Origin: CAYMTN01 sp964393335
GTDB taxonomy: Bacteria; Chloroflexota; Anaerolineae; Aggregatilineales; Aggregatilineaceae
DNA: 50,382 bases
Direction of reading: 5' to 3'
NCBI GenBank assembly: GCA_964393335.1
Contig: CAYMTN010000006.1
Location: 1-50,382 of the forward strand
Shown here: positions 16,116 through 24,995 of the stretch, piece after piece
Position numbering within the stretch: the first letter of the stretch is position 1
Layout: each line of letters starts with the position of its first letter
Position numbers and translations under genes: made by a program
Notes under the pieces: model-generated
Seen by the model: only the letters and a program-made list of their open reading frames with translations
Databases searched by the model: none
What the model was told of the DNA's origin: nothing

Positions 16116-18032
16116 TTACAGCGGTACCACCTGCCCCATCGCCGATACGTCATAACCGGGTTGGGCGGCGACGGCAGCGCGGAATTGCTCGTCGTGCAGC
16201 AGCGCGAGTACATGTTGCAGCATCGGCAGGTCCACAAACCGTTCCGGGATCACGAGATCGTACCGCTCATGCGTCACCGGGATAAACGCCAGCCCAAGCG
16301 CCAGCGCCGCGTTTCGAATCCCTAACCCGCAGTCAGCACTGCCGGATGCGACCGCCGCCGCGACGGCTAAATGTGTGTATTCTTCGCGGTCGTAACCCTC
16401 GATCTGCGCCGGATCGACGTCACGCCGCTGCAGTTCGTAATCGAGCAGCACGCGGGTTCCGGCCCCGCGTTGGCGGTTGACATAGCGCACGCGCGGCAGA
16501 TCGTCCAGCGACCTGATTCCCAGCGGGTTACCCGGCGCGATGATCATCCCTTGTTCGCGGTAGGTGAATGTCACCACCCGCACTGGCAGGTCACCCAGCG
16601 TGCGGCGGATATAGGCGACGTTGTATTCGCCGCTTTCCGAATCGAGTAAATGCGTGCCGGAGAGATGCGCTTCGCCGCGTTTCTGCGCCACCAATCCCCC
16701 CAGGCTGCCGACGTTGGCCGATGCCAGCCGGTAGCCAGGAAACCGCACCGCCAAAAACTGGCCGAGCAGGTCCAACATCGGGTCGTGGCTGCCGACGGCG
16801 ACGACCGTCTGCGCGATTTCCTCCGGCGTGCGGTACAGCAATACCTCGACCTGGCTGCCAACATTCTCCCCCTCGCTGAAGCGGGGGACATGCAGCAGTC
16901 CATCGGCTCGCACCAGGGACGTGATTACGCCCGCCCCGCGTGCCAGCGGCGTCACCAGCGTGCGATCTCCGACCTGCCCCACCGTCACGCGCACAAAATC
17001 GTCGTCGCCGGTTGGCGAGACGACCTTACGTGTCAATATGGCCGGTAACCGTTCGTAACGCGGCACAGACCGCCCCGCCAACCGGTACAACAGGGGCCGG
17101 ACGAAAATCTCGCCGGTCAGCGCCGCCGACACCGGGTAGCCCGGCACGCCGATGACCGGCACATTACTCACAATCCCCATGATCACTGGATGGCCCGGAC
17201 GCACCGCGACGCCGTGTACCAGCAGCGTGCCGGTTTGACGCACAGCACGCGCCGTAAAATCGCGCGATCCCGCCGACGACCCCGACAGCACCAACACCAG
17301 GTCGTGATCACGCGCCGCCGCCAGGATCGCGGCCTGGATCGCGTCGGCGTCGTCGGGCAGGTACTCCCAGCGAGTGAACTCGCCGCCCGCCGCGCGCACC
17401 TGGGCACCCAGCACGATGCTGTTGTATTCGATTATTTCGCCGGGCTGCGGGGTTTCATCCGGCGGCACCAGTTCGGACCCGGTCGGCAGGATCGCCACAC
17501 GCACGCGGCGGCGTACCACCACGTCCTTATGCCCGCACCCGGCAATCGCGCCCAGGTCAAACGGGCGCAGCAGGTGGTTGGCCGGTAAAATCAACTCGGT
17601 GGCGACCATGTCCTCGCCCATCATACGCACATGTTGCCAGGGTGCGACCGGCGCGCGAATCTCGATTGTATCCGATCCAACTGGCTGCGTATGCTCGACC
17701 ATGATCACGGCGTTAGTCGTTTCCGGCAGCGGCGCGCCGGTGTTGAGCGGAAACGCCTGACCCGGCACGCTCAAACGCAGCGGGCGCGTTTCCGTCGCGC
17801 CGAGCGTATCCGCTGCCCGCACAGCATACCCATCCATTGCGGCGGCATGGTAGTTCGGTGAGCTGATCTCGGCCCAGACCGGTTCCGCCGTCACCCGGCC
17901 CAGCGCTTCATCCAACCCCACACGCTCGCCGGGCAGCGGCAACCACTTGCCGCACGCCTCCAGGGCAGCTTGCAGCCGGGCCTGCGCCTCCTGCATGGGG
18001 ATGTCTTCCAGGTAGATGTTACGCTCGTCCAT
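16116..18032 (-). CDS. MoeA molybdopterin molybdotransferase fused to a periplasmic-binding-like domain
   Basis: 638 aa. Residues about 1-400 are a MoeA protein (YHAAAMDGYAVRAADT, TGAPLPETTNAVIMVEHT, LPTGSELV, LVLSGSSAGSRDFT, GVPGYPVSAAL), which inserts molybdate or tungstate into adenylylated molybdopterin. Residues about 410-638 form a PBP-like substrate-binding domain (VGSHDPMLDLL, GLVAQKRGEAHLSGTHL, QRGAGTRVLLDYEL, SGSADCGLGI), as in known MoeA/LysR-substrate-domain fusions, and might sense or hold an oxyanion. ATG 18032 shares one base with the upstream moeA stop (TGATG), so the two copies are coupled. The window's AOR-type enzyme needs such a cofactor. Confidence 0.92.
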   Translation of the reverse strand: MDERNIYLEDIPMQEAQARLQAALEACGKWLPLPGERVGLDEALGRVTAEPVWAEISSPNYHAAAMDGYAVRAADTLGATETRPLRLSVPGQAFPLNTGAPLPETTNAVIMVEHTQPVGSDTIEIRAPVAPWQHVRMMGEDMVATELILPANHLLRPFDLGAIAGCGHKDVVVRRRVRVAILPTGSELVPPDETPQPGEIIEYNSIVLGAQVRAAGGEFTRWEYLPDDADAIQAAILAAARDHDLVLVLSGSSAGSRDFTARAVRQTGTLLVHGVAVRPGHPVIMGIVSNVPVIGVPGYPVSAALTGEIFVRPLLYRLAGRSVPRYERLPAILTRKVVSPTGDDDFVRVTVGQVGDRTLVTPLARGAGVITSLVRADGLLHVPRFSEGENVGSQVEVLLYRTPEEIAQTVVAVGSHDPMLDLLGQFLAVRFPGYRLASANVGSLGGLVAQKRGEAHLSGTHLLDSESGEYNVAYIRRTLGDLPVRVVTFTYREQGMIIAPGNPLGIRSLDDLPRVRYVNRQRGAGTRVLLDYELQRRDVDPAQIEGYDREEYTHLAVAAAVASGSADCGLGIRNAALALGLAFIPVTHERYDLVIPERFVDLPMLQHVLALLHDEQFRAAVAAQPGYDVSAMGQVVPL

Positions 18033-19267
18033 CAGAACAGCACCACCTCTCCCCACGCGCCTTCCCGCAGGCCGGTCACATTCAGCGGCACCTTGAGCAG
18101 TCCATGCGCCCCGACGAGCGTAAAAATCAGATTACTCTTGCCGAAGACCGGTTCGGCCCACGTCTCGCCAGCCCGATCAACCAACCGCACCGCTACATGA
18201 TCCTCGCGCCCGGCGGCGGATGGCACGTTCACCGCGACACGCGCCTGTATCCGCACCTGACGCGGCAAATCAGCATCCATCAGATCGCTGATCGCAGGAA
18301 CGCCAAACAGCGTGAACATGACCAGCGCGGAGACCGGATTCCCTGGCAGCCCGATCACGGGTTTGCCATCGACGACCGCCAGAATCGTCGGTTTGCCAGG
18401 ACGCGCGGCGACGCCGTGTACCAGCACCCCTGGCGCGCCGAGGCGGTTAATCGTTTCGGCGGTCATGTCGCGCACGCTGACGCTGCTGCCCGCCGTCACG
18501 ACGAGCATATCCGCGCCGGGGAATGCATCCAAAAGCGCGGCATACAACGCATGGGGCCTGTCCGGTACGATCGCATGGGCCTGCACGTCCGCCCCGGCCT
18601 GCCGGCACAGCGCCCCAATCGTGCCGGTGTTGATGTCCCGAATCTGCCCCAGGCTCAAGGGGCGCGTGCCGGGCGGCACAACTTCATCCCCCGTCGAAAA
18701 AACGCTGACACGCGGCCTGCGCCGGACCTGAATGCCGTCCACCAACCCCAATGCCAGCAGCGCCCCCACATCCTGCGGCTGGATGCGGTGACCGGCAGGC
18801 ACGATTTCAGCCCCAGGTGTGACGTCTTCACCGACTTGCAGCACATTTTCGCCCGGTGCTGCCGGTCTTCGAACCTCGATCTCGGACTCAGAAAACGGCT
18901 GGGTGTGTTCGACCATGACCACCGCATCGGCCCCTTCCGGCACCATGCCGCCGGTATGGATCAACATGGCCATCCCCGTTTGCACCTCGGCGGCTGCCGC
19001 CTGCCCCATTGGCACTTCGCCAATCACCTGCAGATAGGCCGGCAGCGAATCGGATGCGCCATACGAATCAGCCGCCCGCACGGCGTACCCGTCCACCGTC
19101 GAACGTCGAAACGCGGGCAGCGCTTCCGGGCTGGTGATGGCCTGCGCGGTCACCCGGCCAAGCGCGTCAGCCGTCCGGATCGTTTCAACCGCCGTCCGGT
19201 GTGTGACTCGCGCCCACCACATGGATCGCGCCTCGCCGGGAGGCAGCACATCAAAAAACTCTGACAT
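18032..19267 (-). CDS. moeA: MoeA molybdopterin molybdotransferase
   Basis: 411 aa, standard length and domain order for MoeA, the last enzyme of molybdenum cofactor synthesis, acting in the cytosol. Visible motifs are FRRSTVDGYAVRAADS in domain III, IHTGGMVPEGADAVVMVEHTQP, VFSTGDEVVPPG at the start of the MPT-binding MogA-like domain, VTAGSSVSVRDMT and GLPGNPVSALVMF. The first of a tandem pair; the second copy begins at its stop codon. The two are clearly diverged, suggesting different roles, such as Mo versus W insertion or different target enzymes (inference). Confidence 0.94.
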   Translation of the reverse strand: MSEFFDVLPPGEARSMWWARVTHRTAVETIRTADALGRVTAQAITSPEALPAFRRSTVDGYAVRAADSYGASDSLPAYLQVIGEVPMGQAAAAEVQTGMAMLIHTGGMVPEGADAVVMVEHTQPFSESEIEVRRPAAPGENVLQVGEDVTPGAEIVPAGHRIQPQDVGALLALGLVDGIQVRRRPRVSVFSTGDEVVPPGTRPLSLGQIRDINTGTIGALCRQAGADVQAHAIVPDRPHALYAALLDAFPGADMLVVTAGSSVSVRDMTAETINRLGAPGVLVHGVAARPGKPTILAVVDGKPVIGLPGNPVSALVMFTLFGVPAISDLMDADLPRQVRIQARVAVNVPSAAGREDHVAVRLVDRAGETWAEPVFGKSNLIFTLVGAHGLLKVPLNVTGLREGAWGEVVLF

Positions 19268-19310
19268 GTACTCTCAACCTCGTGATCACGGTAACGTGTA
19301 TTATCGCAAC

Positions 19311-19336
19311 AAAAACGGCGTTGTGGGCACAACGCC
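19311..19336 (-). terminator. Intrinsic terminator after the TPR/membrane-anchor gene
   Basis: A perfect 9-bp inverted repeat (GGCGTTGTG / CACAACGCC) with a two-base centre, followed on the minus strand by G and five T. It lies about 50 nt after the stop at 19386 and before the moeA start. Confidence 0.8.
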
Positions 19337-19385
19337 ATTCGCGCCAATCAAAACAACGCGGCGAGGCAGACCGCCAGCCGCACGA

Positions 19386-20693
19386 TCACAGCAGCATATA
19401 CGCAAATGAAGCCACGTTCAGCACGGCCAGCGCCACGACAGCCGCCAGCAGCAGCACACTGCGGCGCATCGACCCGCCATCTTCGACTTCGATCTCGCCG
19501 GGAATGTACCTGTAATAATCTTCTGCCGTGACGGTTGGCGCAGCCTCCGGCGTCGCCAGGACAGGCACGTCGGCGTGCGATGCGGTGCCGTTCAAACGAT
19601 CCGACCAAAAACTGTCCAGGTCTTCACCCGCCAGGTCTTCGTCGTCATCGAGGCCAAAACGAGGTCCTTCATCGGCCTGGGCAGGTGGGACACTGGCATC
19701 GTACGCATCCGGCGACTCGTAAGCCTGCGCTCCAAACGTGCTCGGCGGTTGGTCAGGCACGGGCGACTCGGCATCTTCAAACGTGCCGTCTGCAAAGGGG
19801 TCGGTTGGGTACGTACCCGGCTCGTCACCCCATCCACCGCCAAACGAGTCCGGGCGGCTGTCTGCCGCCGGTGGAACGTCCTCGCCCGAATCGACCATAA
19901 ACGACGTATCACCAAAGGGACCCGGACCACCCGGCACAAACCCGGCTTCGTCATCTTCAAACCCGGCGCTTGGTTGGGCGACCAAATCCTCAAGCCCGCC
20001 CAGGTTAAGCCCCTGGACCCAATCATCATATTCCTGGGATGACGGCAGATCGACCTGTCTGCCGCTGCCGTGCGCCGCCGGTGCATTTTCGCCGGGACTC
20101 CAGTCCACGCTGCTGGTCGGTCCGTTGGGATCGGGGGGCGGCGCTTCCGGTGCGGATTCTACGGCGGGTGTTCCGCCTGATAACCAGCCAAACAGCTCGC
20201 TGTCCGCATCATCTACCCCTGGTGTCATGTCGTCAAGGTCGCCAAAAGACGAGCCACCACCCACCAGGCTGTCGCCGGACGCTGTCGCAAATTCCGCGCC
20301 GATGGGAGGCGACGACGAACCGCTAAATGATTCCCCGTCCGACGGCGTCGGCAGCGATGAGAAATCAGATGGCGCAGAAAACGGCGACGCAAATGCCGAC
20401 GAATCGGGTGCAGGTTCAGACGAGGTCCGTTGCTCGTTCCGAGCAGCCAGCCTGCTGCTGATCGTATCCAGCCCTTTTTGTGCTTTCTGGTTGTTCGGAT
20501 TGATTGCCAGCACGTTTTCCAGACAGATCTGCTGTTCTTCGAGCGTTTCGACCAGCCCGCTCAGGTATAACCACGCCTGTTCATGGTGCTCATCCTGATC
20601 GACCACTTCCAAGAACACGTCGCGCGCTTCTGCCTTACGTCCGGCTTTGAAGGCCTGCACCGCTTTCGCAAATAGCTCATCCAACTCAGTCAT
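19386..20693 (-). CDS. TPR-like protein with disordered acidic middle and C-terminal membrane anchor
   Basis: 435 aa. Residues 1-85 form about two tetratricopeptide-like helix pairs (LFAKAVQAFKAGRKAEARDVFLEVV, then AWLYLSGLVETLEEQQICLENVLAINPNN). Residues about 95-390 are low-complexity, rich in Ser, Gly, Pro and Asp, probably disordered. A DDYYRYIPGEIEVEDG-type segment precedes a single C-terminal hydrophobic helix (about 412-435). There is no signal peptide, so a tail-anchored topology with the TPR in the cytosol is likely. I recognise no enzyme domain; a scaffold role is an inference. It stands alone between the fhs and moeA genes and has its own terminator. Confidence 0.8.
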   Translation of the reverse strand: MTELDELFAKAVQAFKAGRKAEARDVFLEVVDQDEHHEQAWLYLSGLVETLEEQQICLENVLAINPNNQKAQKGLDTISSRLAARNEQRTSSEPAPDSSAFASPFSAPSDFSSLPTPSDGESFSGSSSPPIGAEFATASGDSLVGGGSSFGDLDDMTPGVDDADSELFGWLSGGTPAVESAPEAPPPDPNGPTSSVDWSPGENAPAAHGSGRQVDLPSSQEYDDWVQGLNLGGLEDLVAQPSAGFEDDEAGFVPGGPGPFGDTSFMVDSGEDVPPAADSRPDSFGGGWGDEPGTYPTDPFADGTFEDAESPVPDQPPSTFGAQAYESPDAYDASVPPAQADEGPRFGLDDDEDLAGEDLDSFWSDRLNGTASHADVPVLATPEAAPTVTAEDYYRYIPGEIEVEDGGSMRRSVLLLAAVVALAVLNVASFAYMLL

Positions 20694-20716
20694 CGTTCCA
20701 CCGTTTCAACATGCAA

Positions 20717-20753
20717 TAAAGACGTACACTGGAGACGCCTCCCCAGTGCACGT
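20717..20753 (-). terminator. Possible terminator after formate-THF ligase
   Basis: Minus strand, an 11-bp stem with one G-T pair (ACGTGCACTGG / CCAGTGTACGT) and a 10-nt loop, 46 nt after the fhs stop. The downstream tract CTTTATT is only weakly T-rich. Confidence 0.5.
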
Positions 20754-20798
20754 ATCATACCATAAACTCGTGTGGTCGGGACAATTCAAGCCGCGCGT

Positions 20799-22568
20799 CT
20801 AGAACAGGCCCACGACCCGCCCGTCATCGTCAATGTCCACGTCCATGAAAGCCGGGTACGTCGGCAGACCGGGCATCGTGCTCATCTTGCCCAGTAGCGG
20901 ATACACGAAACCCGCCCCCACGCTGGCCCGCACCTCACGCACCGGCACGACGAACCCTTTCGGCACACCCTTCAAATTCGGATCGTGGCTCAAGCTGAGA
21001 TGTGTCTTCGCCATGCAGATCGGCAGGTTCCCAAACCCCGCTGCTTCGTACTGAGCGATTTGTTTGTCCGCCAGCGGTTCAAAGGCCACGCCATCAGCGC
21101 CGTAGATTTCCCTGGCAATGATCTCGATCTTCTGCCTGATCGGGAGGTCAAGTTCATACAGGAACTTGAAGTCGCCCGACTTCTCACAGGCTGCCACAAC
21201 CGCCCTGGCCAGGTCAACCGCCCCTTTGCCGCCGTGCGCCCAGTGATCGGACATGACCGCTGCTTCAGCACCGGCCTCCTTGGCGATCCGTTCAACCAAC
21301 GCGATTTCGGCTTCGGTATCGTACTGGAAACGATTGACCGCCACGACGACCGGCACGCCAAACTTGCGCGCGATCGTGATGTGATGCGCCAGATTCGCGC
21401 CGCCAGCTTTCAGCAGTTCGAGGTTTTCGCTGGTATAGGCCTCGTCCAACGGGGCACCGGGGGTCACTTTCGGGCCGCCGCCGTGCATTTTCAGCGCGCG
21501 GATCGTGGCAACCAGCACCACCGCATTCGGCACCAGACCAGAATAGCGGCATTTGATATTGAAGAATTTCTCCATGCCAATATCGGCACCAAAGCCGCTC
21601 TCGGTCACCACGTAATCGGCCAACCGCAGCGCGATCTGATCGGCCAGGATGCTGCTGTTGCCGTGCGCGATATTGGCAAACGGCCCCGCGTGGACAAAAG
21701 CAGGCTGGCCTTCCAGGGTCTGCATCAGGTTCGGCATCAGCGCATCACGCAGCAGGACCGTCACGGCACCCGCTACGCCCAGGTCTTCCAGCGTGATCGG
21801 TTTGCCGGACTTGCTGGTGCCTATCACGGCGCGCCCAACGCGCTGGCGCAGGTCCTTTAACCCGGCGGTCAGCGCCAGGATGGCCATCAACTCGCTGGCG
21901 ACCGTGATGTCATAACCCGTTTTGCGCGGGAAGACCGGGCTGGGGGATCCATCCGCCAATTTCTGGTCGTTCAAGCCGACCTGAATCTCGCGCAGGGTGC
22001 GATCGCACACATCCACCACGCGGTTCCACGTAATCGCATCCGGATCGATATCCAGACGTGTCACCCCGCGACGTTCCAGCGCCTCATCCGACTGGCGGCT
22101 CTCGTGGTACATGCGGGTATCGATCGCCGCCGCCACCAGGTTATGCGCCACGCTGATCGCATGAATATCGCCTGTGAGGTGCAGGTTGAAATCCTCCATC
22201 GGGATTACCTGGCTGTACCCGCCCCCGGCAGCGCCGCCTTTGATGCCGAATGTCGGCCCCATGCTCGGCTGGCGAATACAGATCATCGCGTTCAACCCGA
22301 TTTGCCCCAGCGCCTGGGTTAACCCGACGCTGGTCGTCGTCTTTCCCTCGCCCAGCGGCGTAGGCGTGATCGCCGTTACGTCAATGTATTTGCCCAGCGG
22401 GCGATCCTTGAATTTTTGCAGCACAGATAGATGGACTTTGGCCTTGTAGGCCCCGTAGAAGTCGAGGTCATCCTGACTCAAGCCCAATTTAGCGGCTATA
22501 TCCGCAATCGGACGTACAGTTGCAGCCTGGGCAATCTCAAGATCGCTCGGAACAGTAGGTGGTGCCAT
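20799..22568 (-). CDS. fhs: Formate--tetrahydrofolate ligase
   Basis: 589 aa. ATP-dependent synthesis of 10-formyl-THF from formate and THF, feeding purine and one-carbon metabolism or, in acetogens, the Wood-Ljungdahl methyl branch. The P-loop-like TPLGEGKTTTSVGL near residue 70 and the signature region SMGPTFGIKGGAAGGGYSQV near 105 are intact. HIDAI-type HLTGDIHAISVAHN and the C-terminal TMPGLPTYP are also present. It is slightly longer than the usual 555-560 aa. GGAG lies 10 nt before the ATG. No other Wood-Ljungdahl gene is nearby. The 277-nt leader region upstream (22569-22845) shows no clear riboswitch. Confidence 0.97.
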   Translation of the reverse strand: MAPPTVPSDLEIAQAATVRPIADIAAKLGLSQDDLDFYGAYKAKVHLSVLQKFKDRPLGKYIDVTAITPTPLGEGKTTTSVGLTQALGQIGLNAMICIRQPSMGPTFGIKGGAAGGGYSQVIPMEDFNLHLTGDIHAISVAHNLVAAAIDTRMYHESRQSDEALERRGVTRLDIDPDAITWNRVVDVCDRTLREIQVGLNDQKLADGSPSPVFPRKTGYDITVASELMAILALTAGLKDLRQRVGRAVIGTSKSGKPITLEDLGVAGAVTVLLRDALMPNLMQTLEGQPAFVHAGPFANIAHGNSSILADQIALRLADYVVTESGFGADIGMEKFFNIKCRYSGLVPNAVVLVATIRALKMHGGGPKVTPGAPLDEAYTSENLELLKAGGANLAHHITIARKFGVPVVVAVNRFQYDTEAEIALVERIAKEAGAEAAVMSDHWAHGGKGAVDLARAVVAACEKSGDFKFLYELDLPIRQKIEIIAREIYGADGVAFEPLADKQIAQYEAAGFGNLPICMAKTHLSLSHDPNLKGVPKGFVVPVREVRASVGAGFVYPLLGKMSTMPGLPTYPAFMDVDIDDDGRVVGLF

Positions 22569-22845
22569 AAGATTCTGTCTCCATAAATACTAAACCGCCC
22601 GATGAAAGGACTTAAGCAGCGTGCCGCCAGGGTTAGAGAACAGTGACGTAGGTGTGGAATGATACCCGTGATAGCAGATACGCCAGCACGCCAATGCTAA
22701 CCTAACGCATTTTACTGTATTACAAGCCAGTCGTGTTCACAAGTGTGTATCAAAATGCCCTTGTACGCCAAAGATCACGCCTGAGGGTGCGCGGCAGCGC
22801 AGCGCGACAAGTGTAAAGGGTTGGGGGAAAATGGGGAATCCCCGC

Positions 22846-24012
22846 CTATTCATCCAGAATCCCCATGTCAATCGCTTCGTCATAACCCACGCGCTCGTCA
22901 TCGTTCGCAGCTAGTTGCTCCGCCAGATCGCCGAGCGCATCCGGATCAAACAGGCTGTCGGCCATCCCCTCATCGATGGTCTGGCCAAACAGCGCCTCAA
23001 TGTCGAGGTCAGGAATAAACTCCAGCGCGGCCTCAGCCGGTTCGGCCAGCTCGACATCGAACAGCGCCTCCATTTCGATTGCTTCCGCCGCGATTTCTTC
23101 CTGAGGTTTCTTTTTCTTTCGGCGCGGCTCTGGCTCTTCAACGGGAACCGGCTCTTGCCGGGGCGGCGGCAGCATCTCGACTCGTTTGACCGCATAAGCG
23201 GTATCGCCGATGATCTCGATCATCTGGTCCGCTGCACGGCGACCAAACATACGCACCGCACCAAACGCGCCACGATTGGACCCGTCAAAGATCAGGCAGA
23301 TGAAATAGTGAATGCCCAGGGCAAGCCCGAATACATCCATACGCTCGCCGTCATAGTACAGCATGGTCCACGCATCACCGCCCACCAATGGGCTGACCTC
23401 TGCCGAACGCGCAAATGATGGCCCCAAAATCACGGCCAGGGTTTCCCGGTCGATGTAACCCGTTGCACCCTGGTCGAGCAATACACGACCGGTACGGTCG
23501 GCCAAAATCACGCCCATCGCACCCACGTCACGCATCAGCGGCACGATGATGTCCCGCAGACTGTCAACATTGATCTTGGGCACCGGCCCCAAATCACTTT
23601 CAGGCCGGACGACGATTTCCTCGGTCATGACCGCCGCTTCGCCATCCAGAGCGATACGCAGTCCGCGCAAAAACGGCTCCGCCACCGGTCGAACGAAGTA
23701 TTGGAACGGCGCTTCGCGCAGGCTCTGCTGATCCAGCCGGGGATCGCCTTCTTCCGCCAACACAATCACGGGAGTTCCCAGGGTTTCATGAATGATCCGG
23801 CTTGCCAGTTCAATTCCGTGCATCTCACCCGGAATCCGGTAAGCAGTCACGACCAGGTCGATGTTAGAACTCAGCACCTCTTGCAGGGCATCGTCCGAGG
23901 TGAGAACTTCGATCAAGATATACTGGCGGCTGAGGAGCGCTAACGCACCACGCACAATACGCACTATGTCGTAGTTAGCATCGACAACAACAATACGAGG
24001 GACCGGAGGCAT
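22846..24012 (-). CDS. Pseudo-receiver domain plus roadblock/LC7-like protein
   Basis: 388 aa. Residues 5-125 have a CheY-like fold but lack key residues: the acidic pair is D11-A12, the phospho-acceptor position is A57 (DLVVTAYRIPG) and the conserved Lys is R108 (YFVRPV). Phosphotransfer is therefore unlikely. Residues about 155-285 look like a roadblock/LC7 domain (ILADRTGRVLLDQG ... WTMLYYDGERMDVFGLALG), a fold that binds small GTPases. The last 100 residues are basic then strongly acidic, probably disordered. It diverges from the single-domain roadblock gene at 24479, and an SRbeta-like GTPase lies 4 kb away, so a GTPase-regulatory role is plausible (inference). Confidence 0.75.
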   Translation of the reverse strand: MPPVPRIVVVDANYDIVRIVRGALALLSRQYILIEVLTSDDALQEVLSSNIDLVVTAYRIPGEMHGIELASRIIHETLGTPVIVLAEEGDPRLDQQSLREAPFQYFVRPVAEPFLRGLRIALDGEAAVMTEEIVVRPESDLGPVPKINVDSLRDIIVPLMRDVGAMGVILADRTGRVLLDQGATGYIDRETLAVILGPSFARSAEVSPLVGGDAWTMLYYDGERMDVFGLALGIHYFICLIFDGSNRGAFGAVRMFGRRAADQMIEIIGDTAYAVKRVEMLPPPRQEPVPVEEPEPRRKKKKPQEEIAAEAIEMEALFDVELAEPAEAALEFIPDLDIEALFGQTIDEGMADSLFDPDALGDLAEQLAANDDERVGYDEAIDMGILDE

Positions 24013-24478
24013 GGCTCGATTACCTGCTTCTCACTAATGACGGTGGAGAATACGTTAAAAGCACATCCATTATACTCGCTTTGCGGCAGCATGAGAACCA
24101 GACTTGGGTCACATCCGCCTATCTCTATCCTAACGGATTTGCATCAGGTTGCAACCGGGTTCACGTTTTGGTCCTGCTTACCAGCCTGTTACACGGCCTG
24201 AAATCACAAAAAATTCACAAACTAATCGTGGAAATCCGGCGTTTTTCATGTGAGTCTTCCCGGTCGGCGCGGCACCCGCATGAGTGGCGGCTGCCACCGA
24301 TTCCGCGCTTTTTCGACATGGGGCGAACCTATACAGTGTGGTATAATCATCGGCGGGTGATCACTGCACTGCGGTTAACCTGCGGATGTGGGTCGCCCCG
24401 GTAAAGCTGGTCTTTAAAAATCACGATTTGCGTATAAAATTTACCGGGTTCCCCAAACACGGGAAAGGAGCACGATTC
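24013..24478. promoter_or_regulatory. Divergent intergenic region between the two roadblock-family genes
   Basis: 466 nt without a supported gene. A consensus TATAAT on the minus strand (24069-24074) sits about 57 nt before the start at 24012 but has only a poor -35 at the right spacing. On the plus strand a consensus TATAAT is at 24342-24347, and a second candidate (TTTAAA, 16-nt spacer, TAAAAT) lies just before the roadblock gene at 24479. The segment between is less GC-rich than its flanks. No stable hairpin or tandem repeat stood out. Confidence 0.45.
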
Positions 24479-24850
24479 ATGGCGAAATCGCGGACAGAGC
24501 TAATGGTTGATCGCCTGCGCGATCTACAGACCGGTACGCCTGATATCGAAGCCTCTGCGGTGGTTAGTGTGGACGGGTTGATCATGGCGTCATCGTTACC
24601 GGCAGGCGTGGAAGAAGACCGCGTATCGGCCATGTCGGCGGCGATGCTCTCCCTGGGCGAACGGATTTCGACGGAGTTGGGGCGCGGCTTGCTGGACCAG
24701 GTTTACGTGCGTGGAAACAGCGGCTTCGTGATTCTGATGTCCGTTGGCGAAGAAGCCGTGCTGACGGCGCTTGTCCGTGAGAGCGCGAAATTGGGGCTTG
24801 TGTTCCTCGACATGAAACGCGCTGCCAGTGATCTGGAAAAGCTCGTCTAG
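24479..24850 (+). CDS. Roadblock/LC7-domain protein (MglB-like)
   Basis: 123 aa, a single roadblock/LC7 domain: a first helix (SRTELMVDRLRDLQ), the strand pair ASAVVSVDGLIMASSLP, helix VSAMSAAMLSLGERISTELG, strands around VYVRGNSGFVILMSVGEEAVLTALV and a final helix LGLVFLDMKRAASDLEKL. The family works as homodimers that act as co-regulators or GAPs of MglA-type small GTPases. ATG at 24479 has AAAGGAG 8 nt upstream. It reads divergently from the pseudo-receiver/roadblock gene and is followed by a terminator. Confidence 0.9.
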   Translation: MAKSRTELMVDRLRDLQTGTPDIEASAVVSVDGLIMASSLPAGVEEDRVSAMSAAMLSLGERISTELGRGLLDQVYVRGNSGFVILMSVGEEAVLTALVRESAKLGLVFLDMKRAASDLEKLV

Positions 24851-24916
24851 TTGACCAGGTAAAACCGTTTGATTGAGCGTCTTCAACCAACTTTTCTACA
24901 CGTTTTTAACACCAAC

Positions 24917-24963
24917 GGCGGGGAGCAGGCCAGCCAGGCCACAGCCTCCCCGCCGCTCTTTAT
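24917..24963 (+). terminator. Intrinsic terminator between roadblock gene and pyrG
   Basis: A perfect 9-bp repeat (GGCGGGGAG / CTCCCCGCC) with a 20-nt loop, followed by GCTCTTTAT. It lies 66 nt after the roadblock stop and 33 nt before pyrG. It could simply end the roadblock transcript or act as a leader attenuator for pyrG. Confidence 0.65.
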
Positions 24964-24995
24964 ACCACAGCTCAGAGAGGTGAACGCAAAGCAAC

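Noticed and set aside
18104..19264. 386-codon plus-strand open frame opposite moeA
   Set aside because: Antisense shadow of a complete MoeA; composition is His/Arg/Gln-rich and shows no domain.
22569..22845. ZTP (pfl) riboswitch in the leader of formate-THF ligase
   Set aside because: These riboswitches often precede fhs, and an ACTGGC segment is present. The conserved second-half CCGCCTGGGC-type sequence and the pairing pattern were not found on the minus strand.
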